DNA of 64,000 nucleotides from Winogradskyella sediminis (GCF_003387355.1 NZ_QUNH01000005.1:1-64000), one strand, 5' to 3'. Counted from the first letter of the stretch, positions 17,726-25,912 are shown. Notes: generated from the sequence alone by a model not told the origin. Program-made: numbers and translations.

Positions 17726-18856
17726 TTACAGTCTGTTGTCCATTTGCTTTACCATTTTATCCTTCCAAGTACCAAAATCACCTGCAATTATGTGTTTTCG
17801 GGCTTCTCTCGTTAACCATAGATAAAACCCTAGGTTATGAATAGTTGCAATTTGTTTTCCTAATAATTCATTTACAGTGAACAAATGTCTTAAATATGCT
17901 TTGCTATATTCTGTATCTACAAAGGTTATTCCCATTTCATCTATGGGTGAAAAATCATTTGCCCATTTTAAATTTTTGATATTAATAGAGCCATGTGCTG
18001 TAAATAACATACCATTTCTAGCATTTCTTGTTGGCATCACACAATCAAACATGTCTACACCTAACGCAATATTTTCTAATATATTGATTGGTGTCCCTAC
18101 TCCCATTAAATACCGCGGCTTATCCTCTGGTAGAATGCTACAAACCACATCGGTCATTGCATACATTTCTTCTGCAGGCTCTCCTACAGACAATCCACCA
18201 ATGGCATTACCTTCAGCTCCTGCATTGGCAATATATTCTGCAGATTGTTGACGTAAATCTTTGTACGTACTTCCTTGCACAATTGGAAAAAACGTCTGTT
18301 CGTAATCGTATGTAAACGGAGTCTTTTTTAAATGAGTTAAACAACGCTCTAACCAACGATGCGTCATATGCATAGAACGCTTAGCGTAATGATAATCGCA
18401 TGGATAAGGTGTACACTCATCAAAGGCCATAATAATATCTGCGCCAATACTACGTTGAACTTCCATTACATTTTCTGGTGTAAATACATGGTAGCTACCA
18501 TCAATATGCGATTTAAACTTTACACCTTCTTCTTTTATCTTTCTATTAGACGATAATGAATAAACTTGATATCCTCCAGAATCAGTTAAGATATTACGAT
18601 CCCAATTCATAAATTTATGCAAACCGCCTGCTTGTTCTAAAATTGGAGTTTGAGGTCTTAAATAAAGATGGTATGTATTTCCTAAAATAATATCTGGATT
18701 GATATCATTTTTAAGTTCTCTTTGATGCACACCTTTTACCGAAGCTACAGTGCCTACTGGCATAAAAATAGGTGTTTCTATAGTGCCATGATCTGTAGTA
18801 ATAGATCCTGCTCTAGCTTTGGTTTGCTTATCGTTTGCTACTCTTGTAAATTTCAT
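17726..18856 (-). CDS. tgt: tRNA-guanine transglycosylase lacking the zinc cysteines
   Basis: Tgt replaces guanine 34 with the queuosine precursor preQ1 in tRNAs for Tyr, His, Asn and Asp. The 376-residue protein has the catalytic features: LTDSGGYQVYS, GGLSVGEP, and the nucleophile region MFDCVMPTRNARNG. Typical bacterial enzymes bind zinc through a CxCxxC motif plus a histidine. Here the aligned positions are G309, T311 and D314 (in EMGITFVDTEYSKAYLRH), while the histidine H340 (ATIHNLGFY) remains. The protein is otherwise intact, so this seems to be a zinc-free lineage variant rather than decay. It heads a likely tgt-lptG-EamA operon. Confidence 0.93.
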   Translation of the reverse strand: MKFTRVANDKQTKARAGSITTDHGTIETPIFMPVGTVASVKGVHQRELKNDINPDIILGNTYHLYLRPQTPILEQAGGLHKFMNWDRNILTDSGGYQVYSLSSNRKIKEEGVKFKSHIDGSYHVFTPENVMEVQRSIGADIIMAFDECTPYPCDYHYAKRSMHMTHRWLERCLTHLKKTPFTYDYEQTFFPIVQGSTYKDLRQQSAEYIANAGAEGNAIGGLSVGEPAEEMYAMTDVVCSILPEDKPRYLMGVGTPINILENIALGVDMFDCVMPTRNARNGMLFTAHGSINIKNLKWANDFSPIDEMGITFVDTEYSKAYLRHLFTVNELLGKQIATIHNLGFYLWLTREARKHIIAGDFGTWKDKMVKQMDNRL

Positions 18857-19114
18857 GTGTTATTACTTATTGTTTTTCAGTGCACACATGTGTTTTGCAA
18901 TTTACCACTCTATTGAATTGATAATTCTTCAGCATGCTCATGTCATTAAATATAAGTCTGAGGGCAAATATAAATAACTCTACTACATTCCTTCTTAAAT
19001 TAGATTTAAAAAATAGTGCAGTCACAATTTTTAGATTTTACATTGTGAATATTACAATTTTAAGCATATTGTTAGCAAATCATTCAATTCGTTAATAAGT
19101 GCACGTTTTCAACT
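18857..19114. other. Non-coding divergent region between tgt and the transketolase genes
   Basis: The 314-base gap from 18857 to 19170 carries outward promoters for both sides and no credible gene. On the minus strand, TATATTTG (18965-18972) is an exact -7 match 109 bases before tgt. The plus-strand promoter is listed separately. The tgt leader would be long, with no structured element I can recognise. Confidence 0.6.
18965..18972 (-). promoter_or_regulatory. Promoter -7 element for tgt
   Basis: Minus-strand TATATTTG followed by C is an exact match to the phylum consensus; the upstream TTG box is not evident. Confidence 0.5.
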
Positions 19115-19145
19115 TTTGATAAGCCTAAGTAAAAAGTTATTTTTG
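19115..19145 (+). promoter_or_regulatory. Promoter of the transketolase operon
   Basis: TTTG at 19115-19118, 19 bases, then TATTTTTG at 19138-19145: a full match to the phylum consensus, 25 bases before the ATG. Confidence 0.8.
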
Positions 19146-19170
19146 TAGCATAAAACTTAAGCAAAATAAC

Positions 19171-20016
19171 ATGCCAAACATTAAAGAATTAACTGATTTA
19201 ACTACTCAAGTTCGTAGAGATATTTTACGAATGGTACACAAGGTAAACTCTGGTCATCCAGGTGGATCACTAGGTTGTGCTGAATTTTTTGTTTCTCTAT
19301 ACCAAAAGCTCATGGAAACTAAAGACGGTTTTGATATGGACGGTATTGGAGAGGATTTATTTTTTCTTTCTAACGGACACATTTCTCCTGTATACTATAG
19401 TGTATTGGCTAGATCTGGATATTTTCCTGTTGAAGAATTAAATACCTTTAGACTTATCGACTCACGTTTACAAGGCCATCCAACTACGCATGAAGGCTTA
19501 CCAGGCATTAGAATTGCTTCGGGTTCTCTTGGTCAAGGTATGTCTGTGGCTATTGGAGCTGCACAAGCCAAAAAACTTAATAATGATGACCATTTGGTAT
19601 ACAGTCTGCATGGTGATGGAGAATTACAAGAAGGTCAGAATTGGGAAGCTATAATGTATGCTTCTGCTAAAAAAGTGGATAATCTTATTTCAACCATTGA
19701 TTTAAACCAACAACAGATTGATGGCTGTACAGACGATGTTTTACCAATGGGAAGTCTAAGAGCTAAATTTGAAGCTTTCGGTTGGACCGTTTTAGACATC
19801 GAAAAAGGAAATGATATTGAAGCTGTACTAGAAGGCATGAAAAAAGCAAAATCATTAACAGGACAAGGAAAACCTGTTTGTGTACTTCTACACACGGTAA
19901 TGGGTAATGGTGTCGATTTTATGATGCATACACATGCTTGGCATGGTAAAGCACCAAATGACGAGCAATTGGCTATTGGGTTAGAACAAAATACTGAAAC
20001 TCTAGGAGATTACTAA
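19171..20016 (+). CDS. Transketolase, N-terminal subunit
   Basis: This 281-residue protein corresponds to the thiamine-diphosphate-binding N-terminal third of transketolase. GHPGGSLGCAEFF and the TPP motif SLHGDGELQEGQNWEA are visible, as are LNQQQIDG and HAWHGKAP. Transketolase moves two-carbon ketol units in the pentose phosphate pathway. In many Bacteroidota and archaea it is made as two polypeptides, and the second is encoded 42 bases downstream. It has its own strong promoter. Confidence 0.95.
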   Translation: MPNIKELTDLTTQVRRDILRMVHKVNSGHPGGSLGCAEFFVSLYQKLMETKDGFDMDGIGEDLFFLSNGHISPVYYSVLARSGYFPVEELNTFRLIDSRLQGHPTTHEGLPGIRIASGSLGQGMSVAIGAAQAKKLNNDDHLVYSLHGDGELQEGQNWEAIMYASAKKVDNLISTIDLNQQQIDGCTDDVLPMGSLRAKFEAFGWTVLDIEKGNDIEAVLEGMKKAKSLTGQGKPVCVLLHTVMGNGVDFMMHTHAWHGKAPNDEQLAIGLEQNTETLGDY

Positions 20017-20058
20017 AAAAGTATAATTAAACAGATACCCATTTGTATGGGCATTATT

Positions 20059-21012
20059 ATGAAAACATACACATATACAGAAAAGAAAGATACCAGAAGT
20101 GGATTTGGTGCAGGTTTAGCAGAATTAGGACGTACAAATCCTAATGTTGTAGCACTTTGTGCAGACTTAATTGGGTCTTTAAAAATGAACGAATTCATTG
20201 ATGAAAACCCAGAACGTTTCTTTCAAATAGGAATTGCAGAAGCTAATATGATGGGCATTGCAGCAGGTTTAACCATAGGAGGAAAAATTCCTTTTACCGG
20301 AACGTTTGCTAATTTCTCTACTGGTAGAGTTTACGACCAAATTCGCCAATCTATTGCTTACTCTGGTAAGAATGTAAAAATTTGTGCATCTCATGCTGGG
20401 TTAACCCTAGGAGAAGATGGTGCGACTCATCAAATTTTAGAAGACATCGGATTAATGAAAATGTTACCAGGCATGGTTGTTATTAATCCTTGTGATTATA
20501 ACCAAACAAAAGCTGCAACAATTGCAATCGCAGACTACGATGGACCTGTTTACCTAAGATTTGGTCGTCCGTCTGTACCAATTTTTACTCCTGCAGATCA
20601 GAAATTTGAAATCGGAAAAGCTATTCAACTTACAGAAGGAACTGATGTAACTATAGTAGCTACAGGGCACTTAGTATGGGAAGCTTTAGAAGCATCAAAA
20701 GCATTACATGAAGCTGGTATTTCTGCCGAAGTTATAAATATTCATACCATTAAACCTTTAGACGATAAAGCTATTATAGAATCGGTATCTAAAACGGGAT
20801 GTATTGTAACCGCAGAAGAACACAATTATTTGGGTGGACTTGGAGAAAGTGTTGCTAGAGTATTAGCTCAACACAAACCAACCCCTCAAGAGTTTGTGGC
20901 AACCAACGATACGTTTGGTGAATCTGGTACACCAGCTCAACTTATGGATAAGTATGGTTTAAATAGCGATGCCATACAGAAAGCGGTTAAAAAAGTGATG
21001 AAAAGAAAATAA
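20059..21012 (+). CDS. Transketolase, C-terminal subunit
   Basis: This 317-residue protein holds the pyrimidine-binding domain (QIGIAEANMMGIAAGLTI, with the glutamate that activates TPP) and the C-terminal domain (AEEHNYLGGLGESVARVL). It pairs with the preceding subunit to form the active enzyme. An in-frame ATG at 20047 lies inside a small hairpin (CCCAT/ATGGG, 20038-20051), so the ATG at 20059 (MKTYTYTEKKDTRSGFGAGL) is preferred. Family annotation sometimes confuses this half with DXP synthase; the pairing here argues for transketolase. Confidence 0.94.
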   Translation: MKTYTYTEKKDTRSGFGAGLAELGRTNPNVVALCADLIGSLKMNEFIDENPERFFQIGIAEANMMGIAAGLTIGGKIPFTGTFANFSTGRVYDQIRQSIAYSGKNVKICASHAGLTLGEDGATHQILEDIGLMKMLPGMVVINPCDYNQTKAATIAIADYDGPVYLRFGRPSVPIFTPADQKFEIGKAIQLTEGTDVTIVATGHLVWEALEASKALHEAGISAEVINIHTIKPLDDKAIIESVSKTGCIVTAEEHNYLGGLGESVARVLAQHKPTPQEFVATNDTFGESGTPAQLMDKYGLNSDAIQKAVKKVMKRK

Positions 21013-21067
21013 ATTTCATCTGGCATCGTTTTTGAAAGTAAGTTCTTAATCTTAAAAAACGAACATT

Positions 21068-21673
21068 ATGAAACATTTACAAAAAACAGTTATTGCAACT
21101 GCGATTTTGGCTTTAGTTGGCTTTTCAATGACAGCACAGAATGGTAATTCTTTTGGAATTAAAGGAGGCCTGAATTACAGTGCTAATGGAGATTATTTTG
21201 AATCTGCGAGTGCTAATGCTAAAAATCCGGATCGTAATATTGGGTACCACATTGGACTTTTTGGTAAAATCGGTAATCGCCTTTATTTAAAACCAGAGCT
21301 AATGTATACCGCAACGCGAAGTGATTATTATAGTGATGAATTTTCTGTTAAGAAAATTGATGCTCCTGTATTAGTAGGTGTTAAAATCTTAGGTCCTGTT
21401 AGCGTTTTTGCTGGACCTTCATTTCAGTATTTATTGGATACAGAGTTTGAAGGTATTGAAATTGATAATGTTGAAGACGATTTCTCTATAGGTTTAAATT
21501 TTGGCATCGGACTTAGTTTTAATAATATTGGAATTGACTTAAGGTACGAAAGAGGCTTTAGCGAAAATGAAGCGACATTCATTGACACTAATCTTAATCT
21601 TGATGAAGTATTCGAAAGCAGAATTGATACAAGACCAGATCAATTAATATTAAGTTTATCCCTTGCGCTTTAG
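21068..21673 (+). CDS. Outer membrane beta-barrel protein
   Basis: This 201-residue protein has a signal peptide (MKHLQKTVIATAILALVGFS, cleavage after MTAQ). Alternating strands (FGIKGGLNYS, IGYHIGLFGKIG, LYLKPELMYT, IGLNFGIGLSF, IGIDLRYERGF) end in a C-terminal strand (QLILSLSLAL), typical of the OMP_b-brl_2 family of eight-stranded barrels. No pore specificity or ligand can be inferred. It follows the transketolase genes after 55 bases and is closed by a bidirectional terminator. Confidence 0.88.
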   Translation: MKHLQKTVIATAILALVGFSMTAQNGNSFGIKGGLNYSANGDYFESASANAKNPDRNIGYHIGLFGKIGNRLYLKPELMYTATRSDYYSDEFSVKKIDAPVLVGVKILGPVSVFAGPSFQYLLDTEFEGIEIDNVEDDFSIGLNFGIGLSFNNIGIDLRYERGFSENEATFIDTNLNLDEVFESRIDTRPDQLILSLSLAL

Positions 21674-21698
21674 TAATAGATGATAAATAAAACATATT

Positions 21699-21732
21699 AA
21701 AAAAGCCGCTCATTTTTTTGAGCGGCTTTTTT
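21699..21732 (+). terminator. Bidirectional intrinsic terminator
   Basis: AAAAAAGCCGCTCA (21699-21712) pairs with TGAGCGGCTTTTTT (21719-21732) around a six-T loop. It has A- and T-tails on both sides and so serves the barrel gene and the convergent FKBP gene. Confidence 0.93.
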
Positions 21733-21762
21733 TAATGTTGTATGTATAATTAATTTTAATGC

Positions 21763-22812
21763 TTAGATTTCATTATAATTAATAGTGATTGTTTCGTCTA
21801 AATAATCTGGTGTGCCATCGTTATTAGAGTCTGCTATAGTTACCGTTTTAATTGTTATAACACCATCTATTGTAACTCTACTTATTTCATATTCATTAGC
21901 ACCAAGCACTGGTTCTTCGTCATTATTATTTGTATTTACGATATATGTCGATGGTATTAATTCATCAAGCGTTGCTACATTATCTCCATCATCATCAATA
22001 TCTATAAAGTTTGGAGAAAAATCTTCATCTGTATCATCATCAACCACATCTAAGTCACCATCTCTATCTTCGAGATAAGACGGCACACCATCACTGTCAT
22101 GATCTTCAACTTCATATTGTAACAATTCAAATTTAAACATTAAATTATCATATGAAGATCCTGTGCTAGTCCCAGAAAAATACCCCAATCCAGAAGGAAT
22201 AAACATTATTCCTAAACCAGGATTCGTAAAGGTAAAAATACCATTGTCATCTATTTCATAGCTAGATGATGCATTAAACGTTGGCATTACTAGTTGCCAC
22301 GCCTTAATAACGCTAAAGCTAAATCCATCTGTTTGCAAATTAAAATTAATTGGAGTAACACTAGAGTCAAAAGTTTCATAATTATCATCTAAGGCTTCAT
22401 TTATAGAACTTCCGCTATATCTTACACGAACCATATCTGTAAATGCTGGAGAACCACCACCTCCTTGATTAATATTTAAAACGTAATATTCATAATCTGT
22501 TTCAAAATATGTAGTTGTACGCAATTCTACTGCCGACATTAATAATGTATGGCCATCTGGTACGGTTTCACCTTCTTCTAAAGCTGTTATTACTATATCT
22601 GTATATTTATGATTTGTACCTGTTTCAAAAAAACCAGAGTTATAATAATGTGATGTTAAATAGGCTATTAAAGAATCTTTGTCTTTTGCTTGCTGCTCAG
22701 TTCTGTCTTCCTCAACAAAATCTACAGAATCATCGTCATCGTTCTTACACGAGACTAGAATGTTTAATAAAACCACTAATAAAAGACTAAATCTTAAAAT
22801 TTTAATTTTCAT
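21763..22812 (-). CDS. FKBP-type peptidyl-prolyl isomerase lipoprotein with calcium-type repeats
   Basis: This 349-residue lipoprotein has lipobox LVSC with C22, followed by an Asp-rich linker. The middle region (about residues 115-235) resembles an FKBP domain: VRVRYSGSSINEAL, FDSS, AWQLVMPTF, then an IPSGLGYFSG turn. The domain is divergent, and catalytic activity is uncertain. It is followed by thrombospondin type 3-like Asp repeats (DHDSDGVPSYLEDRDGDLD and DDTDED/DIDDDGD, about residues 240-295) likely to bind calcium. The frame runs 34 codons further upstream, but only the ATG at 22812 gives a proper signal peptide. It is probably surface- or periplasm-anchored. Confidence 0.82.
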   Translation of the reverse strand: MKIKILRFSLLLVVLLNILVSCKNDDDDSVDFVEEDRTEQQAKDKDSLIAYLTSHYYNSGFFETGTNHKYTDIVITALEEGETVPDGHTLLMSAVELRTTTYFETDYEYYVLNINQGGGGSPAFTDMVRVRYSGSSINEALDDNYETFDSSVTPINFNLQTDGFSFSVIKAWQLVMPTFNASSSYEIDDNGIFTFTNPGLGIMFIPSGLGYFSGTSTGSSYDNLMFKFELLQYEVEDHDSDGVPSYLEDRDGDLDVVDDDTDEDFSPNFIDIDDDGDNVATLDELIPSTYIVNTNNNDEEPVLGANEYEISRVTIDGVITIKTVTIADSNNDGTPDYLDETITINYNEI

Positions 22813-22903
22813 AGAAACTAATATTGTTTGTAATAAACCTCTACAGTTGATATTGCAAAGTTCATTATTGCTTATTTTTAACGCGCAAGATACAATAATA
22901 TAA

Positions 22904-22911
22904 TATTTTTG
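22904..22911 (+). promoter_or_regulatory. Promoter -7 element for the S4-domain gene
   Basis: TATTTTTG followed by C, 36 bases before the ATG at 22948. The TTG box is not clear. Confidence 0.55.
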
Positions 22912-22947
22912 CACTACAACATTAACGTAGATTTTAGTAAAAAAGAT

Positions 22948-23319
22948 ATGCGAATTGATAAATATTTATGGTGTGTACGCTATTATAAAACAAGAAGTAT
23001 TGCCACGGGTGCATGCAAAAAAGGGCAAATAAAAGTTAATGGAGCTCCAGTAAAACCGTCAAGAGAAGTTTTCCCTACGGATAAGATTGAACTGAGAAAA
23101 GATCAAATCATTTACCAACTTACAGTTAACGATATTCCTCCAAATCGCGTTGGAGCAAAATTGGTGGACCTTTATAGAACTGATACCACACCTAAATCCG
23201 CTTTTGAAGCCAAGGAGCTATTAAAATATAGCAAAGATTATTATCGAAAGAAAGGTTCTGGAAGACCAACTAAAAAAGACAGACGCGATATTGATAGCTT
23301 CTATGATGATGAAGAGTAA
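22948..23319 (+). CDS. S4-domain RNA-binding protein (Hsp15-like)
   Basis: This 123-residue protein has an N-terminal S4 fold (MRIDKYLWCVRYYKTRS, then GQIKVNGAPVKPSREV), as in Hsp15/HslR, which binds 50S subunits carrying stalled nascent chains. The C-terminal tail is highly basic (YYRKKGSGRPTKKDRRD). An in-frame start at 22909 falls on the promoter element, so ATG 22948 is preferred. RqcP, a relative in Firmicutes, acts in ribosome quality control; which role applies here cannot be told. Confidence 0.88.
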   Translation: MRIDKYLWCVRYYKTRSIATGACKKGQIKVNGAPVKPSREVFPTDKIELRKDQIIYQLTVNDIPPNRVGAKLVDLYRTDTTPKSAFEAKELLKYSKDYYRKKGSGRPTKKDRRDIDSFYDDEE

Positions 23320-23320
23320 T

Positions 23321-23328
23321 TATTTTTG
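23321..23328 (+). promoter_or_regulatory. Promoter -7 element for the methyltransferase gene
   Basis: TATTTTTG followed by C directly after the S4 gene stop, 53 bases before the methyltransferase ATG; no TTG box at 19 bases. Confidence 0.45.
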
Positions 23329-23381
23329 CAAAACGTAAGTTTTAAACTCTAACAATATACTCTAATTAATACCTTTTGCAT

Positions 23382-23966
23382 ATGGATCACATGGATAAAA
23401 CTTATTGGGAAGCTCGCTACACCTCTGAACAAACAGGTTGGAATATTGGTTACGTTTCAACGCCACTTAAAGCATACTTTGATCAACTTACGGACAAAAG
23501 CTTAAAAATTTTAATTCCAGGTGCAGGCAATAGTTATGAAGCCGAATATCTATGGAGTATAGGTTTTAAAAACGTCTATGTATTAGATTTCGCTAAACAA
23601 CCGTTACAACATTTTAAGGAGCGTGTTCCAGATTTTCCTGATAACCAACTTCTACATTCCGATTTCTTTACCTTAAATGACAATTTTGATCTTATTATAG
23701 AACAAACTTTCTTTAGCGCCTTGGATCCTAACCTAAGAACTCAGTACGTATCGCAAATGTCTCAGTTGCTAAAACCAAACGGCAAGCTGGTTGGATTATT
23801 ATTTAATTCTGAATTTGATAAAGCCGGACCTCCATTTGGCGGCTCCCTTTCAGACTATCAATCCTTATTTAAAACAAATTTTAAAATAAAAGTTTTAGAA
23901 CCTTCAATTAATTCTATAAAAGAACGACAAGGTAAAGAACTGTTTTTTATCTTTGAGACTCCATAA
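23382..23966 (+). CDS. SAM-dependent methyltransferase (TPMT-like)
   Basis: This protein of about 194 residues has the class I Rossmann methyltransferase fold. The N-terminus (DKTYWEARYTSEQTGWNIG) and motif I (LIPGAGNSYEAEYL) resemble the thiopurine methyltransferase family, and a motif-IV-like stretch FDLIIEQTFFSALDP follows. The family methylates thiols or selenols in some bacteria; the substrate here is unknown. The start could be ATG 23382 or 23391; a TTG at 23376 is less likely. Confidence 0.85.
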   Translation: MDHMDKTYWEARYTSEQTGWNIGYVSTPLKAYFDQLTDKSLKILIPGAGNSYEAEYLWSIGFKNVYVLDFAKQPLQHFKERVPDFPDNQLLHSDFFTLNDNFDLIIEQTFFSALDPNLRTQYVSQMSQLLKPNGKLVGLLFNSEFDKAGPPFGGSLSDYQSLFKTNFKIKVLEPSINSIKERQGKELFFIFETP

Positions 23967-24058
23967 TGGGTAGTGAGCAGATTTTGTCTTTTGCAGAATA
24001 GCACTGTGGAATTAAAAGCTGTTTCTTATATTAAATCTTAATTTTCTAAAATTAATCT

Positions 24059-24562
24059 ATGGCACTGACAAAAAACACGATTTTAAGTCATAAAGAAATT
24101 GAGCATAAAATAAAACGAATAGCGTATCAAATCTATGAAAGCAACGTTAACGAAACTGAACTTATCATTGCCGGCATTGAAAGTAATGGCTATATTCTTG
24201 CTAAGAAAATAAAATCTAATTTAGATAAAATTTCACCGATTAAGTCCACTTTATGCAAGGTATCTATTAACAAATTAGAACCTACTAATCCTATAACAAC
24301 GTCAATTGTAAAGGCTGATTACACCAATAAATCTTTAGTCCTTATCGATGATGTCTTAAATTCTGGAAGTACACTTATATATGGAATAAAACATTTTTTA
24401 GATGTGCCTTTAAAGCAATTTAAAACAGCTGTTTTAGTGAATCGAAATCACAAAAAATATCCTGTAAAAGCTGATTTTAAAGGGATTTCGCTGTCAACTT
24501 CCTTATTTGAGCATGTGCATGTTAACATCTCTAAGCAACCGTACGAGGCCTATTTAGACTAA
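24059..24562 (+). CDS. Phosphoribosyltransferase family protein (PyrR-like)
   Basis: This 167-residue type I PRTase has the PRPP-binding loop LVLIDDVLNSGSTL (about residues 98-111), preceded by a short flexible-loop region. It resembles PyrR, a uracil phosphoribosyltransferase or pyrimidine attenuator, but it is not beside pyrimidine genes and the base specificity is not evident. The 3' end overlaps the convergent aroK gene by 9 bases. Confidence 0.85.
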   Translation: MALTKNTILSHKEIEHKIKRIAYQIYESNVNETELIIAGIESNGYILAKKIKSNLDKISPIKSTLCKVSINKLEPTNPITTSIVKADYTNKSLVLIDDVLNSGSTLIYGIKHFLDVPLKQFKTAVLVNRNHKKYPVKADFKGISLSTSLFEHVHVNISKQPYEAYLD

Positions 24563-25075
24563 ATGCGACATTAGATCTTCTAAAATTTCTTGTTCTGATT
24601 TATAATCGGTTTGTAAGGTAAAATCAGACTTACTATAATATTGAGTGCGTTCAAATAAATGTTTTCCTATAAATTCTAATAATTCTGCCTCTATCTCCAA
24701 ATGACTAATTAACGGACGTGTGTCTCTCTCATTAAATAAGCGTTTCGCTAAAAGAGGAATCGATAATTTAAGATAAAATGAAACGACATGAGACGTTTCG
24801 GTTAGCAGAGTCATATTATTACCATAACAAGGTGTACCTCCACCTAAGGCAAGTACAATAGGCTGAGAACTATTTACAAGCTCCTTTAAATACTCAGTTT
24901 CTTTTTTTCTAAAATAAATTTCGCCTTTCTTTTTAAAGAGGTTTGAAATTGAAGTATTTTCTTTATCAGAAATATAATCATCGAGATCTAAAAATTTACA
25001 ATTCAACTTTGTAGCTAATGCCTTACCAATAGTTGATTTTCCCGAACCCATATACCCTATTAAAACTATTATCAT
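24554..25075 (-). CDS. aroK: Shikimate kinase
   Basis: This 173-residue P-loop kinase phosphorylates shikimate at the 3-hydroxyl in aromatic amino acid synthesis. Walker A is GYMGSGKST (residues 7-15). The shikimate-binding segments are LDLDDYI (near residue 30), FRKKE (near 56), LALGGGTP (near 75) and the lid arginine region NERDTRPL (near 115). The length is normal. It is divergent from the downstream tRNA cluster and overlaps the PRTase gene tail to tail. Confidence 0.95.
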   Translation of the reverse strand: MIIVLIGYMGSGKSTIGKALATKLNCKFLDLDDYISDKENTSISNLFKKKGEIYFRKKETEYLKELVNSSQPIVLALGGGTPCYGNNMTLLTETSHVVSFYLKLSIPLLAKRLFNERDTRPLISHLEIEAELLEFIGKHLFERTQYYSKSDFTLQTDYKSEQEILEDLMSHLV

Positions 25076-25148
25076 CGTACTTATAAATTGATTATTAAAC
25101 CAATAGGTTTATTCATGACAAAAAAACGAAAAAAAATTAAAAAAAGTA

Positions 25149-25178
25149 TTGTTAAATTAAAGAAAGCTTATATATTTG
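25149..25178 (+). promoter_or_regulatory. Promoter of the first tRNA-Lys unit
   Basis: TTG at 25149-25151, 19 bases, TATATTTG at 25171-25178. Transcription would start about 20 bases before the mature tRNA 5' end. Confidence 0.75.
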
Positions 25179-25283
25179 CACCCTCGTTAGAGAAAAGCAG
25201 TATTGACCAGTTAGCTCAGTTGGCAGAGCATCTCCCTTTTAAGGAGAGGGTCCTGGGTTCGAGCCCCAGACTGGTCACTAAAA
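25171..25283 (+). repeat. 113-bp direct repeat, copy 1 (tRNA-Lys unit)
   Basis: From the -7 element TATATTTG to four bases past the tRNA 3' flank, this segment is identical by eye to 25508-25620. The sequences outside diverge at once. It marks a tandem duplication of a promoter, leader and tRNA. Confidence 0.9.
25205..25277 (+). tRNA. tRNA-Lys (anticodon TTT), copy 1
   Basis: This 73-nt cloverleaf has acceptor GACCAGT/ACTGGTC, D-arm GCTC/GAGC, anticodon stem TCTCC/GGAGA with loop CTTTTAA (anticodon TTT) and T-arm CTGGG/CCCAG with TTCGAGC. The discriminator is A, and CCA is not encoded. An open frame spanning this tRNA (25088-25372) is spurious. Confidence 0.97.
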
Positions 25284-25314
25284 AGTTAAGCATTGTGCTT
25301 AACTTTTTTTTTTT
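25281..25314 (+). terminator. Intrinsic terminator after tRNA-Lys copy 1
   Basis: AAGTTAAGCA (25283-25292) pairs with TGCTTAACTT (25296-25305), loop TTG, followed by a T-run. Confidence 0.9.
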
Positions 25315-25486
25315 GTTTTATACTGAATTGAAACTACATGACATAAAATTAATATGTCATAATAATTTTTAATTTGTAAGCCATATACCACACACGTAAC
25401 AAACTCATATCCAAACCACAAGAATTATATAGCTTTTAAGATCTATTTTTTTAAATAAAAAAATGAATATTTTTTTAATTCTGTTC

Positions 25487-25515
25487 TTTGTATTTGCATA
25501 AAGATATTATATTTG
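25487..25515 (+). promoter_or_regulatory. Promoter of the second tRNA-Lys unit
   Basis: TATATTTG at 25508-25515 is part of the duplicated unit. A TTTG at 25487-25490 lies 17 bases upstream, outside the duplication. Confidence 0.6.
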
Positions 25516-25620
25516 CACCCTCGTTAGAGAAAAGCAGTATTGACCAGTTAGCTCAGTTGGCAGAGCATCTCCCTTTTAAGGAGAGGGTCCTGGGTTCGAG
25601 CCCCAGACTGGTCACTAAAA
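25508..25620 (+). repeat. 113-bp direct repeat, copy 2 (tRNA-Lys unit)
   Basis: Identical by eye to 25171-25283. Between the copies lie about 224 bases with no gene. Confidence 0.9.
25542..25614 (+). tRNA. tRNA-Lys (anticodon TTT), copy 2
   Basis: Same 73-nt sequence as the copy at 25205-25277, with the same leader. An open frame running through it (25488-25709) is an artefact. Confidence 0.97.
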
Positions 25621-25621
25621 G

Positions 25622-25650
25622 AAAGTTAAGTTTTATGCTTAACTTTTTTT
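25622..25650 (+). terminator. Intrinsic terminator after tRNA-Lys copy 2
   Basis: AAAGTTAAG (25622-25630) pairs with CTTAACTTT (25638-25646) and a T-run follows. The stem resembles the terminator of copy 1 but has a different loop. Confidence 0.85.
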
Positions 25651-25673
25651 TATATTTACTTCATAATTATTTT

Positions 25674-25757
25674 GCGCACGTGGCGGAATTGGTAGACGCG
25701 CCAGCTTGAGGGGTTGGTGGACATTAGTCCGTGGAAGTTCGAGTCTTCTCGTGCGCA
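25674..25757 (+). tRNA. tRNA-Leu (anticodon GAG)
   Basis: This 84-nt class II tRNA has acceptor GCGCACG/CGTGCGC, anticodon stem CCAGC/GTTGG with loop TTGAGGG (anticodon GAG), a long variable arm TGGAC/GTCCG and T-loop TTCGAGT. The discriminator is A and no CCA is encoded. No promoter is evident in the 23 bases after the preceding terminator, so it may depend on read-through. Confidence 0.95.
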
Positions 25758-25883
25758 CAATCACTTTAATCAATATACTTTTTATTAGCAGTAAACAGCA
25801 TCTTTTTAGAAGCCTACTCCTCCTTTTTAAATACTTTTTTCATAATTTTTGTTAATTCTACTTTTTCGTATTACTATAAACCT

Positions 25884-25899
25884 TATTTTTGTTTAAACA
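25884..25899 (+). promoter_or_regulatory. Promoter -7 element and palindrome before the carotenoid operon
   Basis: TATTTTTG at 25884-25891 overlaps a perfect palindrome TGTTTAAACA at 25890-25899, which would cover the transcription start. The MerR ATG is at 25913. The palindrome is a plausible autoregulatory operator for the regulator it precedes; this is inference. Confidence 0.5.
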
Positions 25900-25912
25900 T
25901 TTTTAAAAATTA

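Noticed and set aside
25088-25372. Open frame of 94 codons overlapping the first tRNA-Lys
   Set aside because: It reads through a complete tRNA cloverleaf and terminator. The same applies to the frame at 25488-25709 over the second tRNA.
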